A stretch of 64,000 nt of DNA, taken from positions 137,624 through 201,623 of the forward strand of contig JADFZL010000005.1 in the NCBI GenBank assembly GCA_015232575.1. The letters are read 5' to 3'. This DNA is from Candidatus Rifleibacteriota bacterium (GTDB lineage Bacteria > Muiribacteriota > Ozemobacteria > Ozemobacterales > Ozemobacteraceae). The notes under the pieces were generated by a model. It saw only the letters and a program-made list of their open reading frames with translations. It did no database searches and was not told where the DNA came from. Position 1 is the stretch's first letter; each line of letters opens with the position of its first letter. Of this stretch, positions 26,241 to 35,460 are shown piece after piece. Both the position numbers and the translations under genes were made by a program.

Positions 26241-26402
26241 TTAGTACCGCAAATCTTAAATAAGGTGACAAATTGGCATGTTAACTTTTGGGGGGGCTGT
26301 CATCTCGAACGAATGTGAGAGATCTCCGTAAATGCGAGATTTCTCCCTTCGGTCGAAATGACAGCATTTAAATGATCCCTTAATTAAGATTTGCTATACT
26401 TA
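26241..26402 (-). repeat. Palindromic MITE-like element, full-length (copy 8)
   Basis: A full copy in reverse orientation. Its end TTAGTACCGCAAATCTTAAA is at 26241, the core TGTCATCTCGAACGAATGTG .. CTTCGGTCGAAATGACA follows, and the other end TTAAGATTTGCTATACTTA stops at 26402. It abuts the modA leader sequence that is duplicated at 20467. Confidence 0.88.
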
Positions 26403-26488
26403 TCTGCTGATATTGAAAACTCTGCTTTGACATAAAACATTATTTAGTGGTATAGAGTAGAGCATGACAAAAAAAGGAGAAAGTTGAT

Positions 26489-27346
26489 ATGATTACCAGG
26501 ATTAAGTCTTCTATTTATTTAATGTTTTTAATGCTTAGTGTGACAACATGTTTCTGCTTTGCTGAAGAGAGAATTTTATTTATGGCGGGCGCAGCAGCAC
26601 AGCCAGTAGTCGAAGATCTTGCAAAAGCCTTTGAAAAGAAAACCGGAATCAAAGTCGACACAAGCATTGGTGGATCAGGAATGCTGCTCTCTCAGATAAA
26701 ACTTGCTAAAAAAGGTGATGTCTATTTTCCGGGATCAATTGACTTCATTGAAAAGGCAAAAAAAGAAGGACATATAGACGAATCAACAATAACTCCGATT
26801 GTATATCTCGTGCCCGCAATAAATGTACAACGTGGAAATCCACATAAAATTAATAAGCTTAAAGATTTATGCAAACCGGGTCTTAAAGTAGCAATAGCCC
26901 AGCCTGAAACTGTTTGTCTTGGTGTTTTCGCAGTTGAAATGGTAGAAAATCTCTTCAATCCTGAGGAGAAAAAAGCTTTTCGCAATAATCTGGTAACTTA
27001 CACCGAAAGCTGCGAAAAAACGGCCAACATGATTTCTCTTAAAACTGCCGATGCTGTAATAGGTTGGAGTGTTTTCGAAAGCTGGAATCCCGACCTGATT
27101 GAAACAGTGAAACTTGATCCGTCTGAAATCATAAGAATAAGTTACCTGGCCGTTGCTGTAACGAAATATGCAGGCAATCCTGATTCTGCAAAGAAATTCA
27201 TCGAATTTATGAAATCACCTGAAGGACTTGATTTTTTCAGAAAATTCAACTATTTTATTACACCTGAAGAAGCATTAAACTATGTCGGTGAAAAAAAACC
27301 TGTCGGTGGTATTCCATACAACGTACCAAAAGACTGGCTTGAGTAA
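26489..27346 (+). CDS. modA: Molybdate/tungstate ABC transporter substrate-binding protein
   Basis: This 285-residue secreted binding protein has a signal peptide (SSIYLMFLMLSVTTCFCFA). The mature sequence has the ModA-type layout: LFMAGAAAQPVVEDLAKAF, TSIGGSGMLLSQIKLAKKGDV-like lobe 1, then KPGLKVAIAQPETVCLG and DAVIGWSVFES in lobe 2. It captures molybdate or tungstate for the permease and ATPase encoded immediately downstream. The ribosome-binding site AAAGGAGAAAG is strong. A truncated copy of its leader and first 15 codons lies 6 kb upstream. Confidence 0.88.
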   Translation: MITRIKSSIYLMFLMLSVTTCFCFAEERILFMAGAAAQPVVEDLAKAFEKKTGIKVDTSIGGSGMLLSQIKLAKKGDVYFPGSIDFIEKAKKEGHIDESTITPIVYLVPAINVQRGNPHKINKLKDLCKPGLKVAIAQPETVCLGVFAVEMVENLFNPEEKKAFRNNLVTYTESCEKTANMISLKTADAVIGWSVFESWNPDLIETVKLDPSEIIRISYLAVAVTKYAGNPDSAKKFIEFMKSPEGLDFFRKFNYFITPEEALNYVGEKKPVGGIPYNVPKDWLE

Positions 27347-27357
27347 ACTCGGTCATT

Positions 27358-28128
27358 ATGTTAAAAACGTTAACAATTTCAGCTTCGCTTATTGTCTTCG
27401 CGATTTATCTTGTTCTGGTAATAAGCCTTTTCGGGTTTATTAATCCAGAAAAGTTTGTGCAGACCTTAACATCTGAACGTGTTATTTTTTCTATAATACT
27501 CAGCTTGAAAGCTGCAATAATCTCAACTTTACTTTCAATTGCCCTGGCCGTTCCGTCGGGCTATTCGCTTTCCCGGTATGAATTTCCTGGAAAGCGAATA
27601 GTAGACACGCTTCTGGAGATTCCGCTTGTCGTAACTCCTGTTGCACTCGGAGCAATGTTGTTGATATTTTTTCAGACCCGCACTGGTGAATATATTCAGT
27701 CCACATTTCTATCTTTTGTTTTTGAATTTTCCGGGATCATTCTGGCACAATTTCTCACAACAGTCGGAATAGCAATTCGTACAATGAAAAACACATTTGA
27801 TTCCATTTCTCCGCGATACGAAATGGTGGCATGTACACTTGGTGCAACCCCACTCAGAGCTTTTACAACAGTCACTCTTCCAATGGCAAAAACAGGTATA
27901 CTGGCCGCTGCAATTCTTAGTTTCGCAAAATCAATCGGGGAATTTGGAGCCACAGTTATGCTCGCGGGCGCTATGCCCATGAAAACAGAGACTCTTCCCG
28001 TATCAATTTTTATGCGCCTTGGAAGCGCCGACATAGAAGGAATGACTTTAATGATTCTGATTCTTCTCTCTGTAGGGCTTTCCGTGCTGTTTATACTCCG
28101 ATTCGTTCTGACAAGCGTTTATGATTGA
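27358..28128 (+). CDS. modB: Molybdate/tungstate ABC transporter permease
   Basis: This 256-residue inner-membrane permease has about five to six helices and the EAA loop that docks the ATPase (ACTLGATPLRAFTTVTLPMAKTG-type segment near 155-178, ending SIGEFGATVML), as in ModB. It lies 11 bp after modA and its stop overlaps the next start by 8 bp, so modABC is one operon. Confidence 0.92.
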   Translation: MLKTLTISASLIVFAIYLVLVISLFGFINPEKFVQTLTSERVIFSIILSLKAAIISTLLSIALAVPSGYSLSRYEFPGKRIVDTLLEIPLVVTPVALGAMLLIFFQTRTGEYIQSTFLSFVFEFSGIILAQFLTTVGIAIRTMKNTFDSISPRYEMVACTLGATPLRAFTTVTLPMAKTGILAAAILSFAKSIGEFGATVMLAGAMPMKTETLPVSIFMRLGSADIEGMTLMILILLSVGLSVLFILRFVLTSVYD

Positions 28129-29218
28129 ATTCCAGGGAATAAATTCTACTGCCGGGTCATTTCGCCTTGTTGATATTTCCCTGGCAATTCCAAAAGGCGA
28201 TTGCCATGTAATCGTCGGCCCGACAGGGGCCGGAAAAACCTGTCTTCTCGAAACACTTATCGGACTGCGAAAAATCACATCAGGAAGCATTCTTCTTCAA
28301 AACAATGAAATCTCAGGATTGCCGCCAAATGAACGTAAAATAGCTTTTGTACCACAAGACACCTGTCTATTTCCAAACATGACAGTTAAAGACAATATCT
28401 ACTACGGTACAAGAGCTACAGGAATAAGTGATTCTTCTGCTGCACCTTTTATTGAACATCTTATTGAATTTCTGCGCATTGGTGAATTACTTGACAGGTG
28501 GCCAAAACATCTCAGCGGTGGAGAAAAACAGCGGGTGGCGCTTGCCCGGGCTCTTGCCACAAAGCCGCTTTTACTTGTACTCGATGAACCTTTTTCGGCA
28601 ATAGACCATTCGTTCCGCGAAGACATACGAAGGTTGCTGAAAGACCTTCTTGAAGAATTCCACACCACAACACTCATCGTAACTCACGATCTCGACGAAG
28701 CATTCTTTCTCGGCAACAACATATCGGTTATGATGAATGGCCAGATTTTGCAAACGGGAAGCCGTGACGACATTTATTACTATCCAAAATCATATTTAAC
28801 TGCTTCATTTTTCGGCATAAGAAACATATTTGAGGCAAAAGTACTTAAGAATATTCCTGAAGGTGGCACGCTTCTTCTCTGGGAAGATCTTCACGAAAAG
28901 TTGACAGTCCATTGCCGCTGCCGAAAAAAGAAGTTCGAAATCGGTCAGAAACTGTATTTTGGCATTCGTCCGGAAGCTATTTACATTCTCAGATCTTCAA
29001 CAGACCAGGAAGAAAGAAACAACCTTTTTCCGGCAACCGTCACCAGGCTTTTCATGCGCGGAAAGATTCATACAGTACTTACAGAAATCGGCACTGAAAA
29101 GAAAGTTCAGGTGGAAATCGACATTCACGATGCAGCAGCCAGAAAAATTGGTCTTCACGAAAAAATGCCCCTTCACATTAATCTGAACCCGAAGTGGATC
29201 TTTCTTCTCACATCATAA
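28121..29218 (+). CDS. modC: Molybdate/tungstate ABC transporter ATPase
   Basis: This 365-residue ABC ATPase has Walker A GPTGAGKT, the Q-loop FVPQDTCLFP, signature LSGGEKQRVALARAL, Walker B LLLVLDEPFSAID and the H-loop VTHDLDEA. The last 120 residues form a regulatory TOBE/MOP-like domain (FGIRPEAIYI; VTRLFMRGKIHTVL). It powers the ModB permease on the cytoplasmic side. Confidence 0.93.
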   Translation: MIEFQGINSTAGSFRLVDISLAIPKGDCHVIVGPTGAGKTCLLETLIGLRKITSGSILLQNNEISGLPPNERKIAFVPQDTCLFPNMTVKDNIYYGTRATGISDSSAAPFIEHLIEFLRIGELLDRWPKHLSGGEKQRVALARALATKPLLLVLDEPFSAIDHSFREDIRRLLKDLLEEFHTTTLIVTHDLDEAFFLGNNISVMMNGQILQTGSRDDIYYYPKSYLTASFFGIRNIFEAKVLKNIPEGGTLLLWEDLHEKLTVHCRCRKKKFEIGQKLYFGIRPEAIYILRSSTDQEERNNLFPATVTRLFMRGKIHTVLTEIGTEKKVQVEIDIHDAAARKIGLHEKMPLHINLNPKWIFLLTS

Positions 29219-29249
29219 TTTGTACCATTGACGAAAGGAATTTAATAAA

Positions 29250-30338
29250 TTGAAAAATAATAGAAACGTATATATTATTGCTGAAGCCGGTGTTAATCAC
29301 AATGGCTCTGTCAGCAGGGCCGTCAAGATGGTTAAAGTTGCAGCGACTTATGGCGCAGATGCAATTAAATTCCAGACGTTTAAAGCCGATCGAATAGTAA
29401 CAAGATCTGCTCCAAAAGCAGATTATCAGATCAATGCAGTCGGCAACACCGAGTCACAGTTCGAAATGATAAAAAACCTTGAACTCTCTCTTCACGATCA
29501 TCTCGAAATTAAGGCAGCCTGCGATTCAATAGGAATAGAATTTTTGTCAACGCCATTTGATGTTGAAAGCGTGGATTTACTTGTAAACATTGTCGGAGTC
29601 TCACGTCTGAAAATTCCATCAGGCGAAATTACTAATCCAATGCTGCTTTTAAAAGCTGCACGAACAGGAAAGCCGCTTATAATTTCAACGGGAATGAGTA
29701 CTCTTGGCGAAATAGAAGACGCACTCGGAGTTGTGGCATTCGGTTTATGCAAATTCGACCTTCCGCATTCCGAAAAGAATTTCAGAAAGGCATTTTTCTC
29801 AAAAGAAGGGCAGGAAGCACTTAAAGAAAAAGTTTCTCTACTGCATTGTACTACAGAATATCCGGCGGCATTTCAAGATACAAATCTTTTCGCAATGGAT
29901 ACAATTAGATCTGCATTCAATCTTCCAACGGGGCTCTCTGACCATACATCCGGAACGGCTGTTCCAATCGCTGCTGTTGCACGTGGAGCAGAGATAATAG
30001 AAAAACATTTTACACTCGACAAAAGCTTGCCTGGACCAGATCACAAAGCATCACTTGAGCCAGATGAGCTTCGCCAGATGGTTCTCTCGATAAAATCTGT
30101 CGAAAAAGCACTCGGAAATTCCAGCAAGATGCCGGTTGAAGCTGAATTAAAAAATCTTGCAATCGCAAGAAAAAGCCTTGTTGCACTCACCAGCATAAAA
30201 GAAGGTACTGCTTTCACACCTGAAAATCTTGGCGTAAAACGTCCCGGAACCGGCATTTCTCCAATGAAATACTGGGAATATCTCGGAAAGAAAGCACGCA
30301 GAGACTATTCAGAAGATGAATTAATCGAAAACACATAA
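29250..30338 (+). CDS. neuB: NeuB-type nonulosonate (sialic/legionaminic acid) synthase
   Basis: This 362-residue enzyme condenses phosphoenolpyruvate with an N-acyl hexosamine to make a nine-carbon acidic sugar. It has the NeuB TIM barrel: YIIAEAGVNHNGS, DAIKFQTFKADRIVT, LSTPFDVESVD, KIPSGEITNPMLL, TTEYPAAFQDTNL, GLSDHTSG and EKHFTLDK. It ends with a C-terminal antifreeze-like SAF domain (ARKSLVAL, KRPGTGISP). It starts with TTG after GAAAGGA. The next gene is a PtmE/LegF-type nucleotidyltransferase, which favours the legionaminic acid branch used to glycosylate flagella, pili or surface polymers. The other pathway genes are not in the window. Confidence 0.93.
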   Translation: MKNNRNVYIIAEAGVNHNGSVSRAVKMVKVAATYGADAIKFQTFKADRIVTRSAPKADYQINAVGNTESQFEMIKNLELSLHDHLEIKAACDSIGIEFLSTPFDVESVDLLVNIVGVSRLKIPSGEITNPMLLLKAARTGKPLIISTGMSTLGEIEDALGVVAFGLCKFDLPHSEKNFRKAFFSKEGQEALKEKVSLLHCTTEYPAAFQDTNLFAMDTIRSAFNLPTGLSDHTSGTAVPIAAVARGAEIIEKHFTLDKSLPGPDHKASLEPDELRQMVLSIKSVEKALGNSSKMPVEAELKNLAIARKSLVALTSIKEGTAFTPENLGVKRPGTGISPMKYWEYLGKKARRDYSEDELIENT

Positions 30339-30464
30339 CTGCTCACTATTTCTGGTTTGAAAATTAATTTATTTTGTGAGTTGCACTTTGTAAAGGGACT
30401 TCAAAAAATGAAAACGATAAAATTCAGTTTATTCAATATTATTGAGTAGAGACGGAAGCACATC

Positions 30465-31511
30465 ATGAAAGAGTGGAAATCAGGGAGAATCAGCCCCGAA
30501 ATATCAATTCTCGAAACAATGAGGGTTATCGACGACTGCCTTCTGCAGATTGCGCTGATTGTAGACCCTCAGGATCGCCTTCTCGGAGTAATTAACGATG
30601 GCGATATCCGGCGTGCAATCGTCAGGGGAGTTCCTCTGAGTCAGCCGGTTAAGGATGTGATGATAAAAAAATTCACATTTGCACGTCCTGAAGATTCGAA
30701 TGAAACCATTCTTCACCTTATGCACAGCAAGCAGCTACGGCAGATTCCGATTATTGATTCAGACGGACGTCTGATTGACCTGAAAATGCTCGATTTTATG
30801 CTTCAGGTACCACCTAAAGAAAACTGGGTTGTGCTTATGGCTGGCGGTCTTGGATACAGATTAAATTCCCTGACAAAAAACTGTCCAAAACCTCTTCTTG
30901 AAGTGGGCAAGAAACCCCTTTTGAAAACCACGATTGAAAATTTCATCGGTGCCGGATTCTCGAGATTCTTTATTTCCGTAAATTATATGGGAGAAAAGAT
31001 TGAAGAATATTTTGGAAATGGCTCAACTCTGGGTGTTTCAATTGAATATCTGCGGGAAGACAAGAGACTCGGAACTGCCGGAGCGCTCAGTCTGCTGAAA
31101 AACCATCCGTCTTTGCCAATTATAGTCATGAACGGAGACATTTTAACGAGAATAAATTTCCAGCACCTGCTTGATTTTCATCTGGAGAAAAAATCAAAAG
31201 CCACAATGTGCACGCGAGAATATAGCATCCAGATTCCATACGGAGTTGTTAAAACTGACGGAACACGTCTCAGAGAAATAGAAGAGAAACCGGTAAATTC
31301 CTTCCTTGCAAATGCCGGAATATACGTTCTTGAACCGGAAACTGTGAAACTAGTTCCATCAAACACTTTTTTCGATATGCCCGATCTTTTCCGCGAAGTT
31401 ATTCTCAGAGGCATGGAAACCCATGTTTTTCCGATTCGCGAATACTGGGTTGACATTGGACATATCGACGACTTTGAAAAAGCTAACGGCGAATATCTGT
31501 CATATTTTTAA
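30465..31511 (+). CDS. CBS-domain nucleotidyltransferase (PtmE/LegF-like)
   Basis: This 348-residue protein has two N-terminal CBS domains (VIDDCLLQIALIVDPQDRLLGVINDGDIR, then the QIPIIDSDGRLI unit). They are joined to a sugar-phosphate nucleotidyltransferase: VVLMAGGLGYRLNSLTKNCPKPLL signature, IVMNGDILT metal site, and IEEKP. This architecture is known from PtmE of Campylobacter, which makes a GDP-activated glucosamine at the start of legionaminic acid synthesis. Its place behind neuB supports that, although a different activated sugar is possible. The CBS pair may make it responsive to nucleotides. Confidence 0.88.
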   Translation: MKEWKSGRISPEISILETMRVIDDCLLQIALIVDPQDRLLGVINDGDIRRAIVRGVPLSQPVKDVMIKKFTFARPEDSNETILHLMHSKQLRQIPIIDSDGRLIDLKMLDFMLQVPPKENWVVLMAGGLGYRLNSLTKNCPKPLLEVGKKPLLKTTIENFIGAGFSRFFISVNYMGEKIEEYFGNGSTLGVSIEYLREDKRLGTAGALSLLKNHPSLPIIVMNGDILTRINFQHLLDFHLEKKSKATMCTREYSIQIPYGVVKTDGTRLREIEEKPVNSFLANAGIYVLEPETVKLVPSNTFFDMPDLFREVILRGMETHVFPIREYWVDIGHIDDFEKANGEYLSYF

Positions 31512-31581
31512 AAGAAACGAAAACCCTCACCTTTGCCCTCAGTGCAATTAAATTAACGCCATTCGGTAGGTGGTTAATTAT

Positions 31582-31639
31582 TGTCATCTCGACCGAAGAG
31601 AGAGAGATCTCCGAAAGGTTAGATCAAGTAGAAATGACA
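31582..31639 (+). repeat. Palindromic MITE-like element, core only (copy 9)
   Basis: TGTCATCTCGACCGAAGAGAG to TCAAGTAGAAATGACA. The core hairpin is shortened and its flanking ends are not recognisable. It lies in the 330-bp gap before smc, which otherwise shows no gene. Confidence 0.7.
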
Positions 31640-31845
31640 GCAAAAACGACCTCTTTTCAATAATGCACCCAAAGGAAACAATTAATCTGAAATCATTACT
31701 TTCTACAAGCCATTCTGGGAGCTTATTTTCAAAAATGTGCAAAAGTCAGCAAATCATTGCTTTTATTTTTCTGAAAAATTACGTATAATACATGCTCTGA
31801 CTTTTATATCATGAGAAGTTGAATTTTTAACGGAGCAACAGATAA

Positions 31846-34800
31846 ATGTATTTAAAATCCCTTGAATTAATGGGGTTCAAGAGCTTCGGAAGGAAAACTG
31901 TTTTCGAGTTCCAGCCCGGAGTCATAGCAATTATTGGCCCGAATGGCTCTGGCAAGAGCAATGTTTGTGATGCAATCAGATGGGTGCTGGGCGAACAGAG
32001 CGCCAGAGCTCTCAGAGGCACAAAGATGGCCGAAGTTATTTTCGCCGGAACCCCTGAAGTTAAGCCTGCGGCTTTTTCTCAGGTTAAACTTGTTCTTGAC
32101 AACGAAGATCGCAAACTGCCGATTGAATTTTCTGAAATCAGCATCGGACGACAGCTTTTCAGGTCTGGCGAAAGCAATTACTTTTTCAACAGTTCAAAAA
32201 CACTCCTGTCTGATATTCGGGAAATGCTCATGGATACCGGTATCGGAAAAGACGGATATTCCGTAATTGGTCAGGGAGATATTGACGATATCATCTTTCA
32301 GCGCATACAAAGCAGGCGCGTTCTTATCGAAGAAGCCGCCGGAATAACCAAATTCAAACATCGCAAAGCAAGCACTATTCAAAAACTTGATCACACAAGA
32401 GCAAATATTACACGCGTCCGCGATATTATTTCAGAAATTGAAATGCAGCTTGGTCCACTTTCTGAACAGGCCGAGAAAACACGCAAATATCAGGCGCTGT
32501 CCGTTGAAATCCGCGATCTTGAAATAGACCTGGTATTCTTTGATCTGCAGAAACTTTACGGCGAAAATGAAAACGTTGATTCAATGCGCAAAGGGTTGCA
32601 GTCGAAGTTAACAGAAATTCAGCTTTTCCTTGCTGACATCGAAAAACGAAAAGCTGTTATTCGTGAAAGTATTGCTGGAGTCGAAGAAGACCTCAGATCA
32701 AAACAGGATCTCGTCAAAAGAAACCGCGAAGAAATAGAATCTGCCAAAGGTGATATTTCTACTTTCCGCGAAGATATTAAATCAAAAGCAGCACGAAAAC
32801 AGGCAATAACAGAAGAAATTGCAACGATAGAAACTCAGATAACAAATTCCGAGTCAGAAATCAAAGACGCAAGTGAGCGCCTGCGCGATGAAGAATCGCA
32901 GGAAATATCAATCACCGGACAAATGGCTGAAATAGAAGAAAACCTCAGCAAAGTTCAGGCAGAATTTGATTCTTTCCTGAAAGAAGCATCACAGGATAAA
33001 GTTTCTTCCTACGAAATTGCTACACGGATGAGCGATAAGCGAAACCTGATCAATACATGTCAGCAACAGCTCTTAATGATAAATCGCCAGCTTGAAAAAT
33101 ACGTTTCTGATGTTCAGAATCTTTCCGCGGTTTTCGAAAAATGTGACAGCGAAAGCAAGCGGATTCAGAGCGAAATTGACACGATGAAAGCCGAAATTGC
33201 TTCTGCAGAAAAATGTCTTGCAGAAGAGCAGGCTAAGCTTATAAAATCAGAGAAAGAACTTACCCGTACTGAAGACGATTACAACGGAACCGTTGATCAG
33301 ATAAAAATCAATCAGGCACGTCGCAATCTGCTCGAAGATCTTAAAAATCGCGGTGACGGCGGACTTCTTCGCGGCGTGCGCGAAGCGATAGCCCTCCGAG
33401 ATCAGGGAATGAGCGGCATCTTTGGAATGGTCGGCGACCTTGTCACTGTTCCGAAAGGTTACGAACTTGCTTTTGAAACAGCGCTCGGCGCCAGCATCCA
33501 AGACATAATCGTCAGAGATTCAGATATCGCACAGAAAGTCATCGGAATTCTCAAAGAGAAAAAAGCAGGCAGAGCGACTTTCCTTCCTCTCGACCTTCTT
33601 CAGTCTCAGCCGGTTTGTGATCGTCCAACATTCACCGGGTGCCTCGGAGTCGCGCTGGATCTCGTACAATTCGACCCGAAGTTTTACATGGCCATGAATC
33701 AGCTTCTCGGAAGAATTCTTATTTTTGATAAGCTTGAAAACGCCGTTGCATTTTCAAAATCCAGTAGAAATTATAATCGCATCGTCACACTTGATGGTGA
33801 AATTGTCAGATCATCCGGATCAATGACGGGCGGCTTTGATGGCGGCACTAAGGGCGCTGGAATTCTTTCAAGAAAACGCGAATTTGAAGAACTTGAAGAA
33901 AAAATTACTTCACTCATAGCCAGAGAAAAGAAACTCAAGGTTGTGATAAACAACCTGCGCAATGAAAGAAACACGCTGTCAACATCTGTTCATACCAGAA
34001 ATGAATTCATTGCAAGACGCAGACAATCTCTCGAATTTTTTGTTCACACACTTGAGCGAACACTGAACGAACGCGCACAAAAGAAAACAGAGCTCGAACA
34101 GTTCACCGGTGACCGCGACGAACTCGACAGAGAGAAGCAGCGGCTTGAGCGTGTGGTAAAAGATACCAGGACAGACCTGGGTGAACTGGAAAATCAGAAT
34201 TTAGAACTTTCCGCCAGACTACAGAATCAGGCCGGAAAGGAAGACACCATTCAAAGTCGTCTCAACAGCCTTCGTAGCCTTGCTTCCGAAGAAAAACTTA
34301 AACTTGTTCAAATTGCCGAACGCAAGAAGGCTCTCAGAAAGGAAATTGAATCTGCCGGAAAGAGAAAACTAGGAGTATCGGAAAGAAAAAAACGTGCGGA
34401 AGATGAAGTTGAAAAGCTTTCTGCTGAAGTAATTTTATCAGAAGAAAAAATCCAGATTATCGCAAAAACAATTTCAGATCTCGATGAAAAGAGAGTTGAG
34501 CTGGAAAAAGCTTATGAAGATGCGCAGAAATCATCGCGCGAAGCCGGGAAAGAGATTGAAAGTCTTGACCATGCTTATCAGAGCCGTTCTAAAATCGAAG
34601 ATTCAACTAAAAATAAACTTGCCGAACTTGATATAAGATTTGCAGAAATCAGAACCCACATTAAAAACAAAGAAGACATTCTGGTGGGTGAATATGCAAT
34701 TGATCTTAATTCGTTAAGCGGTACAAGAGTAAAATTCGAAAAGCGTGAAGATATCACTGAACTGCTTACGCGTCTGAAGTTTGACCGTGAGCGCCTGGAG

Positions 34801-35460
34801 CCAGTTAATCCGCTTGCAATCGAAGATTACGAAAAAACGAAAGAGCGGCATCAGTTTCTGACAAATCAGATCAATGACTTATCTGATGCTGCTAACTCTC
34901 TTGAACAGGTCATTGCAGAGATCGAAAAAATCTCTGCCGAGCGGTTCATGGAAACCTTTAAGCTCATCAGCCAGTCTTTTGGTGAAATTTTCCAGATTCT
35001 TTTTCCAACGGGCGAAGGCTCATTATGCCTCAGCGAACCGAATGATCCACTTAACAGCAATGTTGAAATCAAATGCAGACTGCCCGGAAAAAAACTTACA
35101 ACAGTAGAACTTTTCTCAGGCGGTGAAAAAGCCTTAATTTCAATCGCGCTTCTTTTCAGCATTCTGCAGGTTAAACCGCCGGCATTCTGCGTTCTTGATG
35201 AAATTGAAGCATCGCTTGATGAAGCAAATGTGAAGAGATTCTGCAGACTTCTGAGATCATTTGCAGATAAAACACAATTTCTCGTTATCACGCACAATAA
35301 GGAAACCATGCAGGCAGTAGATGTAATTTATGGTATTACTCTAGAAAAGACAGGTGTTTCAAGACAGATTTCCATCAGACTCGAAGATCATGACAAGATA
35401 ACAGAGTTCACAATAAGCAAAAACAAGCCTGTTCACCAATATCAGGAGGCAGCTTCATGA
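31846..35460 (+). CDS. smc: Chromosome segregation protein SMC
   Basis: This 1204-residue condensin ATPase is of usual length. The N-terminal head has FKSFGRKT and Walker A GPNGSGKSNVCDAIRWVLGE. Long coiled coils (about 165-500 and 680-1030) flank the hinge (about 505-660, GGLLRGVREAI to the SGSMTGGFDGG segment). The C-terminal head has the signature LFSGGEKALISIALLF and Walker B FCVLDEIEASLDEANV. It organises and separates the chromosome together with ScpA and ScpB, which are not in the window. It overlaps ftsY by four bases, a gene order known from several bacterial groups. Confidence 0.97.
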   Translation: MYLKSLELMGFKSFGRKTVFEFQPGVIAIIGPNGSGKSNVCDAIRWVLGEQSARALRGTKMAEVIFAGTPEVKPAAFSQVKLVLDNEDRKLPIEFSEISIGRQLFRSGESNYFFNSSKTLLSDIREMLMDTGIGKDGYSVIGQGDIDDIIFQRIQSRRVLIEEAAGITKFKHRKASTIQKLDHTRANITRVRDIISEIEMQLGPLSEQAEKTRKYQALSVEIRDLEIDLVFFDLQKLYGENENVDSMRKGLQSKLTEIQLFLADIEKRKAVIRESIAGVEEDLRSKQDLVKRNREEIESAKGDISTFREDIKSKAARKQAITEEIATIETQITNSESEIKDASERLRDEESQEISITGQMAEIEENLSKVQAEFDSFLKEASQDKVSSYEIATRMSDKRNLINTCQQQLLMINRQLEKYVSDVQNLSAVFEKCDSESKRIQSEIDTMKAEIASAEKCLAEEQAKLIKSEKELTRTEDDYNGTVDQIKINQARRNLLEDLKNRGDGGLLRGVREAIALRDQGMSGIFGMVGDLVTVPKGYELAFETALGASIQDIIVRDSDIAQKVIGILKEKKAGRATFLPLDLLQSQPVCDRPTFTGCLGVALDLVQFDPKFYMAMNQLLGRILIFDKLENAVAFSKSSRNYNRIVTLDGEIVRSSGSMTGGFDGGTKGAGILSRKREFEELEEKITSLIAREKKLKVVINNLRNERNTLSTSVHTRNEFIARRRQSLEFFVHTLERTLNERAQKKTELEQFTGDRDELDREKQRLERVVKDTRTDLGELENQNLELSARLQNQAGKEDTIQSRLNSLRSLASEEKLKLVQIAERKKALRKEIESAGKRKLGVSERKKRAEDEVEKLSAEVILSEEKIQIIAKTISDLDEKRVELEKAYEDAQKSSREAGKEIESLDHAYQSRSKIEDSTKNKLAELDIRFAEIRTHIKNKEDILVGEYAIDLNSLSGTRVKFEKREDITELLTRLKFDRERLEPVNPLAIEDYEKTKERHQFLTNQINDLSDAANSLEQVIAEIEKISAERFMETFKLISQSFGEIFQILFPTGEGSLCLSEPNDPLNSNVEIKCRLPGKKLTTVELFSGGEKALISIALLFSILQVKPPAFCVLDEIEASLDEANVKRFCRLLRSFADKTQFLVITHNKETMQAVDVIYGITLEKTGVSRQISIRLEDHDKITEFTISKNKPVHQYQEAAS

